Positions 1 to 11,934 of a stretch of DNA of 64,000 bases are shown here, in pieces. The DNA lies in assembly GCA_023548195.1 (NCBI GenBank), contig JAJHZJ010000043.1, positions 1,054,001-1,118,000 on the forward strand. The letters are read 5' to 3'. A program made the translations under genes and the position numbers. Every line of letters begins with the position of its first letter. Within the stretch, counting starts at the first letter, position 1. Origin of the DNA: Bettongia penicillata ogilbyi. Lineage: Eukaryota; Chordata; Mammalia; Diprotodontia; Potoroidae. Below the pieces are notes generated by a model, which was not told the DNA's origin, ran no database searches, and saw nothing but the letters and a program-made list of their open reading frames with translations.

Positions 1-477
1 AGTTGGAGGAGGCTTTGAGCTTCCTGTGACCTCCTAGAAGTCACATGAAGCTGCCCCCTAGCTCAAGGACAGTGGAGAGAGAAACCAGCCTTGCATCTCA
101 AGAGGAGCTGTTAGACATGTCTGGAAGGAGAAACAGCAAATGTTCGACATTAATAGTCATTTGGCATCAGGGAAAATCCCTACCAATTAGCACTGTTTGG
201 GAGTGGAGTGGGCTGCACCTCGTTATGGGGAGATAGTGAGCTCCCCGTTCTTGGTGGTATTCAGCCCAGGCTGAATGGTCCTTGTTCAGTCCCTGCCAGG
301 TTGGAGCTGCTCTGATACCTCAGACTCAATGATCATATGCCTCCCCAGCCTGGTCTGAGTAAATAGCCCCATTGCAAGCCCCCCCAAATCTTTTGCAGCT
401 TGAACCCTGGGATCTCCATCTCTGTGGCCAAGACAAGGGCTTTAATGGATGAAGCAGGGAGGGAGCAATCCGCCATC

Positions 478-660
478 TCTGGGCAATTAAAAACCGTCTT
501 ACTCTTATGAGCGGAAGAGATTCTGCCGCATGTGAACAACACAGAAATAATTAAAATCGCTTGTGCTCTGGTCATAAATAATGATGATAAATGAACACTG
601 TGACCTTCAGGAAAAATATGAAATTAAAACCCATTTGGTTTGTAAATGCATTCAGGATGG
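478..660. promoter_or_regulatory. Candidate conserved non-coding element
   Basis: This is an AT-rich, high-complexity block inside GC-rich intronic sequence. It contains ATTAAAA and AATTAAAA cores, ATAAATAATGATGATAAATG, and several ATTTG/ATGCA-type motifs, which resemble homeodomain and POU sites. No repeat family is recognisable and no reading frame is convincing. The contrast in composition with its flanks is what is seen; regulatory function is inference. It could also be an old unrecognised repeat. Confidence 0.3.
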
Positions 661-1199
661 AATCAGCAGGAATCACCCAGAGCCCCCAGAGACAGGAAGG
701 ATGAAGCCAAGGACTGACTGTGCCCAATGCTTCGTGTGAAGCCCCCAGCCCACGGTGGCTCAGGGATGTGAGGGAGGAGCTGGCACCTCCAGGCAAAGGC
801 CAATGAGTTCCAGATGTGACCCTTCCTTGCTGCTACCCCCCTCCCAGACAAGGAGAGGTCCAGAGCCAGATGGCCAGCTGTAAGCCTGAGGTGTTTACAC
901 ATTCCTGTGAAGCCTGTGGCCAGCCAGGGCTCCCTAGGGGGATGCTGCCCCCAAAGCAGGAGAGGCTACCTAGCCCAGACCTGGCCACTGGCCTCCAGAG
1001 CTCCAAGGAGCAGAGCTGCTCCTGCAAGGCAGGGCTGGGCTGTGGTCCTCCTCTCCTCCTTCACTGCTAGCTCTTCCCATGCTCTCAATTCCCCTGATGG
1101 ACAGGTCCATTTGCCAGATGGGGAAGCTAAGGCCCAGAGACCTCCAGACACAACAGAGCAGGACCATCGTGGAGGGCTCCTTATACCTTTATCAGGTTC

Positions 1200-1790
1200 C
1201 CTGTCCCCTGCACATGTGCAAATGCATGCACGCACACATACGCATACGCACACACTGGCCTGGCCACTCCCTGAGACCAGTCTCTCTGGGAGAGGGTAGC
1301 CCGTGCAGTTCCACAGTTGACTGGCTTTGGTTGAATGGCTGCCCAGTCAGATGCCTCACGAGAGGGGCATGGTTCCCCAGGGTCACTTTCTCAGTCCACC
1401 ACTGCAGGACCCCTTCCCCTCACCCTAAACACATATATACAAAACATATTCATACACACATACACTCACACACATGTGCACACACACATATATGCACACA
1501 ATACATGCACACACAATACAGTATACCACCACATACATAAACATACAATATACACACATACACAAACATATACACTTACACACATATACATTCATAATCA
1601 ATTAACATTTATTAAGCACCCACTATGTGCCAGGCACTTCCACACAATACACAACAAACATACAAAGCACTCATGCACATGCTTACCCATACACACCCAC
1701 ACACAACTGATAAATATTTATTAAGCGCCTACTATGTGCTAGGCAATAGGCACTTACACACAATATAGACACACACATGCATGCGCACAC
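1200..1790. repeat. CA-rich low-complexity region with L2/MIR tail pieces
   Basis: The stretch is dominated by CA, CACAT and CATA dinucleotide-type repeats, densest at 1205-1255, 1430-1600 and 1680-1790. Two copies of a motif reading TATTAAGC(A/G)CC(C/T)ACTATGTGC sit at about 1606 and 1715. That motif belongs to the 3' end region of L2-type elements in antisense orientation. The open frames here encode only His/Thr-rich runs from the repeat and are not genes. Confidence 0.8.
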
Positions 1791-1984
1791 ACTTTCAAAG
1801 CCCAACACTGTGACTAAATAGATTTCCAGTCCCAGAACGTTCTCTCTCTCCCACTCTGGGGGAGAGCAGGACCTGGCCTTCCCCTTGGTAAAAACCCTCT
1901 GAAAAAAAACCCTCTGTAGAGACTTCCATTAACAAAGTGGGGGGAGGTGAGGAGGGGCCTGGGAGCCAGAAAGAAGCCATCTCC

Positions 1985-2100
1985 TCTTTCCACAAAGTGG
2001 GAGACTGAGTCCAAAAGAGTGAAGAAATTTGCCAAGGTCACAGAGCTAGTTAGGGGTGGAGCTGGGAGCTGAACCTGGCCCACCTTCCCAATGAGCCCAT
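1985..2100 (-). mobile_element. MIR-type SINE fragment, antisense
   Basis: The sequence reads like the reverse complement of the MIR core: GAGACTGAGTCC, then GCCAAGGTCACAGAGCTAGT, then GGAGCTGGGAGCTGAACCTGG. It is diverged and lacks the tRNA-like promoter end. Confidence 0.6.
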
Positions 2101-2729
2101 GAGGTTGGCCCACAAACTGCCCATCTGGGGCCAGAGAAGCTCTGGACTGAGAGGTGAAGGAGGATCCCTGCTTGTCTCCCAAGTGTCTCAGTAAGGTCTC
2201 CCCTGACCCCAGGAGAATGGGTACCTCTCCCCTACACAGTAGGCCCTCTTCCAAGTAATGAATCTGGCCCAGCCTGGCTGGGGAGGAGGTCGCCTGCCCC
2301 TCATGACGTCTTTACCCCCGTCCTTGAAGGGCTGCTGGGGACGGTGCTCCCAGAATGCCCCAGTGGGAGCCCTGGGCTCCTGAACTTGCCTGTCTCCTGT
2401 GTGTTCTTCCCAATGAGGCCATGCACACAGCAGACAAGGAGACCCAGGTTCCAGCCCAGCCTTGCCTCTAAGTGACTGTGTGTCTTGATGCCATTTCCTC
2501 TCCTCTCTGTCCAGGTCAGAATTGTGCCTCCTCCTTGATGTCTCCCTTCCCAAGAGCTGCCAATGCATCTCTCTAAGGGGCTCCCAATCCCCAGACTGCA
2601 TGTTTAGCCTGGTCCACTGGCCTTTCCAGTCTCCTGCCCTTGACCTTCCATTAAACGGTCTCATCAGCTTTATGTCTGCAGCTGCCATGACTTGGCCCTG
2701 TTGTTCATACCTGGAGTGTACTTACTCCT

Positions 2730-2950
2730 CATGGCTAGGTGACGCAGTGGATAGAGCCCTGGATCCAGGGACAGGGAGATCTGAGTTCAGACCCTGGGCA
2801 AGTTGTTTAACCCACTTGCCTCAGTTTCCTCATCTTTATAATGGGGATAACCACTGTACCCACTTCCCAGGGTTTTTGAGGTCAAATGAAATAATCTATA
2901 AAGTCTTAGCACAGTGCCTAGCACATAGTAAGCATTACATACTAACTATT
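2730..2950 (+). mobile_element. MIR/CORE-type SINE
   Basis: It starts GGCTAGGTGACGCAGTGGATAG, passes through GGGCAAGTTGTTTAACCCA and CCTCAGTTTCCTCATC, and ends with CACAGTGCCTAGCACATAGTAAGC. This is a nearly full-length tRNA-derived SINE with a CORE-like middle and an L2-like 3' end. The A-box/B-box end matches the marsupial lineage, which supports the species call. Confidence 0.8.
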
Positions 2951-2960
2951 TTTTGTCGTT

Positions 2961-3014
2961 ATCACCGCCACCATCACCACTACCACCACCACCACCACCA
3001 CCACCACCATCATC
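2961..3014. repeat. (CCA)n trinucleotide repeat
   Basis: There are about 17 CCA/TCA/ACC-type triplets, with an uninterrupted core of about 10 CCA units. It directly follows the SINE at 2730-2950. Confidence 0.9.
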
Positions 3015-3019
3015 TCTGC

Positions 3020-3285
3020 CTCTTGGAATTCTTAGCCTCGTTCCAGGCTCAGTCTTGGCTCTTCCAGGAAACCTTTCCAAATCTCTCATCGTGAATACTC
3101 TGTCCTCCTCAACGGATCTCATGTTGACTTGTCTCCCTACACATTGTATTTCCCCTTCTTAGGATGTACTTCCCTTGAGAGCAGGGATGGTTTCACTTTT
3201 CTCTTTGGGTCTCCAGAGCCTGGCTTGATGTGTGGAACACAGTAAATATTTCACCAACGTGCAATGAGTTGGATTGAAGGATGTC
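3020..3285 (+). mobile_element. L2 LINE 3' end, sense
   Basis: The block contains CCAGGAAACCTTTCCAAATC, then CTTGAGAGCAGGGATGG, then GGAACACAGTAAATATTTCA. This is the usual order at the 3' end of L2 elements (shortened, diverged). No open reading frame remains. Confidence 0.6.
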
Positions 3286-3387
3286 CAAGGTATATATGTG
3301 TGATGCGTGGGTAGGGGAGGAGAGTTCCAGGAAAGCGAAGACACAGGGTGCAGTGGGGGACCCCAACACATCTGGGAGGGACAGGTT

Positions 3388-3530
3388 GGTATCATCCCCA
3401 TTTTACAGATAAGGAAACCGAGGTCCAGAGAGGGTGAGTGATGTGTCCAAAGTTTAGAGCTGACAAGTGTCTGAGTCTGGATTTGAACTTGGTTCCTCCT
3501 GAGTCCAAGTCCAGTCCCAGATGTGTTGGG
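3388..3530 (-). mobile_element. MIR-type SINE, antisense
   Basis: CCCCATTTTACAGATAAGGA, CCGAGGTCCAGAGAGGGTGAG and GGATTTGAACTTGGTTCCTC follow in the order expected for the reverse complement of MIR. Confidence 0.75.
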
Positions 3531-6500
3531 AGGATAAAATCAGATCATGTCTGCGGGGCACTCTGCAAACCACAAAGCATTCTAAAAAGGCTCATTACTC
3601 TTAACTCTTACCATGCTAGCTCACTAAATGCCTAAACCCACCCCTTGATGGGCTCTTGGGGCTTGTGGCCAGCCTAGAACCAGGAACATGGGAGGATCTA
3701 GGGTGAGCACCATTGGGGTTAGTAGCAGTCTGTTCCGGTCTTTTCTCTCTGCAGAGGTTGCAGATCTTGTGAAGTCTATACATTTCCCAGGGGCAGCCAG
3801 TGACTTCCTGGGGTGCCATCAGACTTCCCACAGCTGAGGTATGCAGGGGGCTACGTACAATCCTTTGTTGAATCTAGAGTAGGTGAGTCAGCTGGGAGAG
3901 GACAGGAAGTCTGTGCCTTTCCTAGAGCATCTACTATGTGCCAGGTACATCCTGAATGTGGTGACAGCACCAAGTCTGTCCTCAGGGGGCTGGCCCCCTC
4001 ATAGCCACTGCCCATTCAGCACAAGGCCTGGCTTGACACCCAGAGGTTGACAGCGGGAAGGGGGTTTCAAGAGCCATGCCCTTCCATCTTGGCTGGCACC
4101 CAAGGGCAGATTTAGGAGCCTGAGCTTGGCTTCTGCAGGGGAATTCCAGGGCTTGGTGCACAGTGTGCCACCATATGGGCAATGCCCAGCCTTGGCCTCC
4201 TCCTCTCTACCCTGCCTGGGAGGTTCGAAGGCTGCTGGGCCCCTTGCCACGTCTCTGATCCTGACCATCCACCATCATGGGGGCCGTAGAGAAGACCAGC
4301 CAGGCACTATTTGTGATGTGGAGACCACTGACTTCAGACACACCCTCCGTTGTACCTGACTCTGGCCTGGGGTGAGTTGTCTCTTCTCTGGTGCTGTTCC
4401 TGGACGTGGGGGCAGCACATCTGCCAGGGCCCTTGCCAGTGGAGGCTGACTGGTGTTGCTGAGACCCAGGGTGTGTAGAATCCTCTTCTCTAATGTGGTC
4501 AGTACTGTTGAAAAGCCTCTGAGTCTGCCGCTCCAAGGACAGGGTGCCCCTCCCTCCACACTTCATCCCTGGTCAGATACCTCCCTTGAGCCCCCTACTG
4601 CCTCTGCTCAGAGTTGCCAGACATGAGGGGACAGAGCCTTGCTGTTGTAGCCCCCAGGAATGCCTGAGCCCTACCTGGCCTTCACTGCTACAGCTGGGCA
4701 CTAGGCCAAGTCCACACCCAGGCTTGCGCCTGGCCCAAGGGGTCGCTCCAAGATCTTAAGGTGTTGTGCAATTTGGAAGGGGTGGCTTGGTCCCCTGACC
4801 TCCTCTCTTCAGGCCTTCAGACTCTGGTGCTCAGATAACCCAGGCCTCAGGAAGTCAGTGATCAGGAGGAGGCTGGTCTTATACCCCCACTGACCTATAG
4901 CCTTCTGAGCACTCAGTCCCATTGCTGGATGTTGGGCCTTCCTCCCAATACCACCTGGCCTGACTGCTAAGGGCTGTGGGGAAGGGCGGGAATAGCTCAG
5001 GTTTCTGGGAACCCAGCCTCCCAGGCCTTAACCAAGCCTGCAATGGGCCTGGGGGGTGGGTAGCTGCCCTAGGAGGGGCTGGCCTGATGCCAGAACAGGG
5101 AGGGTGGTCAGTGCCACCCCAAGGGGAGGCTGGCCAGGCAGGGGGTGCCACGGTCCCTACATAGGGCCCAGTCTGGGGTGCTCAGTTCGAGGGGCCCTCC
5201 CCCAAAGTGGCCAAGTGCCAGTAGTGTGACGGCCGTTTATGAAGTTTCTTTGTCTGCATGTTGTTTGGACACAGACAGGTGCCCACCCACAGAAGAAGCA
5301 CCAACTCCTGGGTGGGCAGCCCAGGCCCCCAGGGGTCTCTGAGTGGCTGGATGCTTAGGTGGGGAAAAAGGTGGTGCCTGGGAGGCAGAGAGCGATGCCT
5401 GTTGGAGAAGCAAGAAAGTACCTGCCAAAGGAGTCTGAGCAGCCTGAGGGCTGGTGCTAGAGGAAAAGGCTGTTCAAGTCTGGGCCCCCATGGAGGTGGA
5501 TGAGAGGCCAGCCTCCCTGGGACAGTGAGGTCCCTGAGATGTGGGGGTGTTTGGGGTCCAGCCTGGCATGGGGAGCCAGGCACATCCTTCCTGCTTCCTC
5601 TGAGCCTCCTTGGGCCACCTGGTCCATTCCCTAGCATCCTCTCCATCTGGGAGCTCTGGCTTTGCCCTGCTGCTCTCTCTGCTGTGGCCAGGACTGCCTG
5701 CTGCCCTGGGTCAGAGCAGCACTGAGGCCTCTCCACCTTCCCCTCATCGGCCGCACAGCATGTGTTCCATCACCTCTTCTAGAACATTGGACTCCCTGGC
5801 TTTCCTCAGGTGGCACTAGTCATCTAACCCTTCCCATGCCCATCCTCACCAATCCCAGGCCCAGCACTGCTCAGAGGACACAGGAGAGCAGTTTGAGAGC
5901 GTCCAAGGAGGCTAGTGAAGCCCTGACCACAGGCCTACCAGACCTTAGCTGGTGCTCTGGGTGGTCCCACTGTGGGGGCCAGAAAGCCTGCTGGGAAACC
6001 CGTCTCATGTACCCACCCTTCTGTGGCCAAATCCCAACCCAAACTCTTTCAGGAAATTGTGGGAATTCAGGGATGTGGCTGCCCCTCCACAGCTGTGCCG
6101 CTGTGTGTGGAACATGGATAATAAACAATGTAGTCTGGGGCCACTAGGGAGTCCTAGAGCCGGCACGTAATGGAGTCACCCAGAGGCCTCATGTTCGTAG
6201 GGGAGGAAGAGCCCCTTCTGAGGGAGGCAGAGAAACGGGGCTGCCCCATGATCAAGGCTGCACCACTGGCTCCCCATCTCTGAGCTCGGCCTTGTCACTG
6301 CAGTCTGGGAGCTGAGCCAAGCCAGACGATCAGCCTCAGGGAGGGCCAGAGGAGAGCCCTGGAGATGGGGCTGAGGGGCTGGTCTGAGCCTCTGTGCTGG
6401 GACCTGCCTCCTCCTCTGCTGTCAGCAAGGGATCCCCTCCTGCCTTAAGGCACTGACCAGAGCCCCCCCAAACCCCTCACCTGTTACACTGAGTAAGCCT

Positions 6501-6689
6501 TTGTCCAGTATGGCTGTTAGCCAGATTCTGTTGAGAAACTGTTTTCTGTGATCTCCAATACACATGGTCGAAAAGGCCATCAGGACAACTGGTGGGGGTG
6601 GGGGTCATTCACTAAGAACCCCCTCTTCTCTCCTCTTCCTCATCGTCTATTGCTAAAGAGTCTTGGGGTCTCCAATCTGCCACCATAGG
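3531..6689. other. Intronic sequence without recognised genes
   Basis: GC-rich unique-looking sequence. All open frames are short, lack splice-site context and lack recognisable domains. Small MIR-like scraps (for example ACTATGTGCCAGGTACA near 3932) are present. I see no RNA gene, CpG island or tandem array here. Confidence 0.5.
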
Positions 6690-7100
6690 GCCTTTCTTAA
6701 AAAGCCACCACGTCACTCCTGTGCCTTTCACCTCCAGGATCCAATACAAAAGGCTCTGTCTGACTTTCTAAATGCTTCCCAACCTGTCTGCTCTTGTCTT
6801 CCCATTTTCCTTCCACCTCACTGCCAACAATGTCTTCTGGCCTCTGGCTGTCCCACTCACAAGACCCTCCATCTATCTCTGGGCTCTGGGCATTGACTCC
6901 AGCTGTGCCTCTGCGTGGAGCACTCTCCCTCTCTGCCTCCTCGCCTCCCTGGCTTCCTTCAAGTTCTAGCTAGAATCCCCCCTCCTCCAGGAAGCCTCCC
7001 CCAGCCCTTCCTTCTTCTGGTGCCCCCCATTAATGACCTATTTATTCTGTCTAGAGCTTGTCTGTCTGTATTTGTTTCCTTCTTGTCTTCCCAATGACTG
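6690..7100 (+). mobile_element. L2 LINE 3' region, sense
   Basis: The order is CACGTCACTCCTGTGCC, then GATCCAATACAAAAGGCTC, then GCCTCTGCGTGGAGCACTCT, then CTCCAGGAAGCCTCCCCCA. This matches the C-terminal ORF2 and 3' untranslated region of L2 seen elsewhere in this window at 24780-25130. It ends about 300 bp from the exon donor site. Confidence 0.65.
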
Positions 7101-7367
7101 ATTAAGTGAGTGTTTGGGGGTCCCTGAGAGGTCACTTCAGTTACCCTACAATGACAAGGGGGCCCCTGCACTGGGCAGACCCTTCCAAGGGTTTTCCCAA
7201 ACTGGCACCCTGTGTTTTGAACCCCTGTTCTCCATAGGAATGGACACTGCGGGTTTCTGGAAGATGCAGTCCCCAACAGCTGAGGAGCCCACTAACTAAT
7301 CTCAGGGCGCCTACTTTTGTCAGCGACGCAGCATCCCACCATCCTGCCCACTGACCCAGCAGCCCTA

Positions 7368-7874
<507 letters not shown>

Positions 7875-8399
7875 TCACACAGTGCTCTTTCATAGCCCTG
7901 GTAACCAGGCTACAGATGGAGAAACTGAGGCACAAACTGACTGGGGAGGCTGCCCAAGATCATATGCCCGGAGCCTGGGCCTCCTTAAACACTGCCTCCA
8001 TACCTAGGATCTAAAGGCTTTGGTGGGAGGTGCCAGGGTGGGGAGAACCAACAAATTCTGAGCAGCATTAGCAGAATCCCTTTTCTAGTTATTCACCTTT
8101 GGCCAGCACACTGTTCTTGGATGCTATGGTGGCTTGACGGACAAAGGAGTGTCTCTAGATCTCTGCAGGATCAGTTTTGTTGACCTTTCACCTGGCCTGC
8201 TCGCTGACCCATCTCCCATTTCTGCACCTTTGCCTAAGCGATGCCTCCCTTTACTCCCTCCTCTCCTCTGGTTCAAGGTGCTCCATGCAAGAAGATGCCT
8301 CTTTTCCGATTCTCTCAGTAGCCATGATTGAAATCACTTGGGGTCAATTTTGTGATTACTTATCTATAGAAGGACAAGGTATCCTCCCTCCTTGCAGGG

Positions 8400-8580
8400 G
8401 GATAGCAGCCCCTTGAGAATAGGGGCTTGGTCCCTTTGCTCCTTGTAGACTTGGTGCTTGGCACACAGTAGGTGCTTCATCAATGCTTGCTGTGATAAGG
8501 GAAGGACTGAACCATGCAGTGTTGGGCAGTAGTTAGGGCCATGGACTCAGAGTCAGAAGATCTGGGTTTAAACATGCTCT
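8400..8580 (+). mobile_element. L2/MIR 3' tail followed by SINE 5' fragment
   Basis: The first part, GACTTGGTGCTTGGCACACA then GTAGGTGCTTCATCAATGCT, is the 3' end shared by MIR-like and L2-like elements. The second, from about 8512, reads GCAGTAGTTAGGGCCATGGA and GAGTCAGAAGATCTGGGTTT, the 5' end of a tRNA-derived SINE. Both are truncated. Confidence 0.55.
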
Positions 8581-9070
8581 CAGTCAGACCGGGATCAGCC
8601 TTGGAGTGCATGCCTCCCAGGGTCATGGCAAGGGTGGGGGAGATGGCCTCAGAAGGGACCCTGGGAGACTTGGGGCCCCTCCCTTGGGATTCTGGTAGAG
8701 CTCCTCCTCCCAGTGGGCCCACACCAGCCCCAACAAACCCAGCCACGTGCACCAGGTCACACAGGGTATCTCCACCACCACCACAAGGCTGTGGTGGGCA
8801 CAGCTGCACAGGGGTACCATGTCTGAAGTGTCTGCCAGCCCAAGAGTGCTGGCACCAGGCACTAGCTGCACAATGGTCACTTGTCCCGGGCCAGAGTCAG
8901 AGTCCATAATTCACTGCCCTCTGGCCATGCACAGATGCCAGCAGACAGTGCCTCTCATCCCCTTTCTTCCTGCATCACTGGGGATTGCTGTGTCTCAGAC
9001 CACAATGGGAGTTCTATCCTCCAGCTCCCTGACCGACAGCCACCATGAGGCAGCCAAGGGGCACCACCGG

Positions 9071-9300
9071 GCACAGAGCCCTGGGCCTGCAGTCAGGAAT
9101 ATCTGAGTTCAAATTCAGCTGTGTGACCCTGGGCAAGTCACTCCACCTCCCCCTTAGTGTCCTCAATCACAAAACGAGGATGATCATGGCATTCACCATC
9201 CAGGGCTGTTGTAAGAATCAAATGAGATATTTGTAAGTCTTTAGCCCAGGGCCTGGCACATGATAGGTGCTTTATAAATGCTAGCTATATTATTAGTAGC
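9071..9300 (+). mobile_element. MIR/Ther-type SINE, near full length
   Basis: GAGCCCTGGGCCTGCAGTCA, then TGTGTGACCCTGGGCAAGTC, then GGGCTGTTGTAAGAATCAAA, then GGCCTGGCACATGATAGGTG and CTTTATAAATGC follow in the canonical MIR order. Confidence 0.8.
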
Positions 9301-9764
9301 AGTAGTCATAGTATGTTCTGGTTTCACCTGCTCTGGGCCAGTGTCCAGCTAATTTCAGGCATGGCTATGAGGAATGGGGAGAGGGGGCAATGGGTCCACT
9401 GTCCTCAGCCCTGACCAGGCCCTACTTCCGGGCATCACATAGTAGGAAGGGCGCCGACAGAGTGGAGAGGTCCAGAGGGGACAGCCAGGATGGGGCGGGG
9501 CAAGCCTGGAAGGTGGACAGCCTTCCTGTGACTCTTATCTGGGGACCATGAATGGTGAGCTGCTCTGGCCTGTCTGTGGAGTACCATCTAACAGGATGTG
9601 GGGGAGAAGAAACCCCCAGGAAGAAGAGGCAGGCCAGATAGCCTGAGTCCTGGCCCGTAGCTCCCTGGGAAGCTCCTCCCTCTCATCAGCTCAGCTGTAC
9701 TGTCCAGACCCTGCCCCCCTCAGCTGTCTTTCCTCAGGAGCCCCATGGGGAGGAGCACAAAGAC

Positions 9765-9930
9765 TGTCACTTGACAGATGAGGAAACTGAGCCTTGGAGA
9801 GGTGAAGGTCTAGCTATGGGGGGATGGGAATAAGCATGTGCATAGTACCTACTAAGTTCTGGGCTGAGCTAGGACTCAAAACATTATTCTCTTGATTCCA
9901 AGCCCAGGCCTCTTCCTCTTCTGATAGCAG
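9765..9930 (-). mobile_element. MIR-type SINE fragment, antisense
   Basis: CACTTGACAGATGAGGAAAC, then TGAGCCTTGGAGAGGTGAAG is the reverse complement of the MIR 3' half. The sequence towards 9930 (CTTGATTCCAAGCCCAGGCC) fits its 5' part. Confidence 0.6.
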
Positions 9931-11220
9931 GGGTCCTCCCATGGAAAACTTCCTGGCAGGAGAGGGCCTGGTTGGGCAGAGTGTAGGTGTTCTGCCCCAG
10001 GAGAAGTCTTCAAGCCCTGTGGGCCTCCTCCTCACCATGTGGCCAGCCTTCTTGTGTCCTGGGTCCATTTCTTGGCCCTTCTGCCAAACCAAACCTGCTT
10101 CTCTGGGGACCCTGGTCTGTAGTCTCATGTCGTCCCTGGGGGAGAAAGATCCCCAAGGCCCACTCAACTGTTCTTGCCCTTGTTTTCTGTTAAAGGCACA
10201 CCCCCATCTTCTGGAAGAATTCTACTTGGAAATAGGCACATTATGTGGAGATTGATGGGAAAAAAAAATCCCATTTCCTGTTGGGTTTTACATGCACAAG
10301 ATGTGACTTCTGGGAGTGAGAATGACTCATCTGGCCCCCAATTCAGAAGGTGCCAAGCAGAAGGGGGGGGTGGCAGCCTCCAGCCTCCTTCCCAGGTGGG
10401 AAGCACACCCAGCACCCCCTCTCCTGAAGCCACCCTCTGATTTAGAATGTCAGAGCCCATAGATGCCAGGGCATCTAACCCTGCCCATGCCCACCAAGGA
10501 TTCCTCTTGTACAACACAAGTGGCAAGGAGTGTCCAGCTTTGCCTGAGCCCTCTAGTGGGGGGTAGGGAGAGGGAGCTGGTCTGCTCCTCAGGCCAGTCC
10601 AGGGTGCCTCAGGGCAGCCTGGTCACTAAGAGACAGCTCTTGCCAGGCAGCAATTCTAACATCCAGCCTAAGGTGGCAGGTGCTCCCTGTGGGGCCCAGC
10701 AGAGAAGCTCAGCACCGCTGCCATGGACAGCTCCCCCTCCAGGAGCCAGCAGTATCTACTCTTCTCCAGGATGAACATCCCCAGTGCCCTTCAGGGACCC
10801 TTCTGCATGCTAGCTGTTCTCCCAGGTGCTCATTCCAGGGCGTCACTGTTCCCCTGAAGCCACATGGACCTAGAATGACCCCGGCACTCCAGATGTACTC
10901 TGTACTTGCAGTTCTGAAAGTGTGGTTTCTTTGAAGGCAGTCTTAAGATCTTAACTGTTGAACACACTCACATTGAGCTTGTGGACCACTATAGGCCCCT
11001 GATCATCCTCAGATGAGTTGAGGGAGGTTCAGAAGGACAGAGACCACTGCATGCTGCTTCCCTGAACAAGGCCATGCAGGCCCACCCTGGGGTGCCCTTG
11101 CAGCCCCTGCACTGAGGCTTTGTTCAGCAGTTGAGGGGCAGCCAATGAAGGGGCCACCAGGTTGGCCTTGACCAGACATGAGGGCTGCTATGCTGGTTTC
11201 CAAATCCCTGACTCCCGTCA
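9931..11220. other. Intronic sequence without recognised genes
   Basis: Unique-looking GC-rich sequence. The one structured spot is a small inverted repeat at about 10253-10273, ATGGGA, an A-run, then TCCCAT, within an AT-richer patch. No splice-flanked coding frame is visible. Confidence 0.45.
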
Positions 11221-11234
11221 CCCCAGAGGGGTGG

Positions 11235-11930
11235 TGAAGGCCCTAGGGAGCTGTGGAGGCCCCAGGGAGTTCTGGGGGCTCCGGGGAGCTCTGGATGCCC
11301 CGGAGAGCTCTGGAGGCCCCGGGGAGTTCTGGAGGCCCTGGGGAGGTCTGGATGCCCCGGAGAGCTCTGGAGGCCTCGGGGAGTTCTGGAGGCCCTGGGG
11401 AGCTCTGGAGGCCCCGGGGAGTTCTGGAGGCCCTGGGGAACTCTGGAGGCCCCGGGGAGTTCTGGAGACCCCGGGGAGGTCTGGATGCCCCGGAGAGCTC
11501 TGGAGACCCCGGGGAGTTCTGGAGGCCCCAGAGAGCTCTGGAGGCCCCGGGGAGTTCTGGGGGCTCCGGGGAGCTCTGGATGCCCCGGAGAGCTCTGGAG
11601 GCCCCGGGGAGTTCTGGAGGCCCCAGAGAGCTCTGGAGGCCCCGGAGAGTTCTGGAGACCCCGGGGAGCTCTGGATGCCCCGGAGAGCTCTGGAGACCCC
11701 GGGGAGTTCTGGAGGCCCCAGAGAGCTCTGGAGGCCCTGGGGAACTCTGGTTCCTTGGGGAGCTCTGGAGGCCCTGGGGAGTTCTGGAGGCCCCGGGGAG
11801 TTCTGGAGGCCCCGGAGAGCTCTGGATGCCCCGGAGAGCTCTGGAGACCCCGGGGAGTTCTGGAGGCCCCAGAGAGCTCTGGAGGCCCTGGGGAACTCTG
11901 GTTCCTTGGGGAGCTCTGGTTCCTCGGTTT
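11235..11930. repeat. GC-rich minisatellite, 19-bp unit, about 36 copies
   Basis: The unit is TCTGGAGGCCCCGGGGAGT with common variants (GATGCCCC, GAGACCCC, CCAGAGAGC, CCCTGGGGAAC, GGTTCCTTG). Nineteen is not a multiple of three, so all three frames cycle through the same repeat, and no variant contains a stop on either strand. This gives overlapping spurious open frames of 257 and 277 codons (plus) and 303 codons (minus). A higher-order period is visible: the GGGGGCTCCGGGGAGCTC variant recurs 285 bp apart (about 11276 and 11561), exactly 15 units. It ends at the CGGTTTGCTGAC boundary near 11930. Confidence 0.95.
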
Positions 11931-11934
11931 GCTG

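Noticed and set aside
2522..3094. 190-codon plus-strand frame
   Set aside because: It runs across a SINE, a CCA repeat and an L2 end, so it is a chance frame through repeats.
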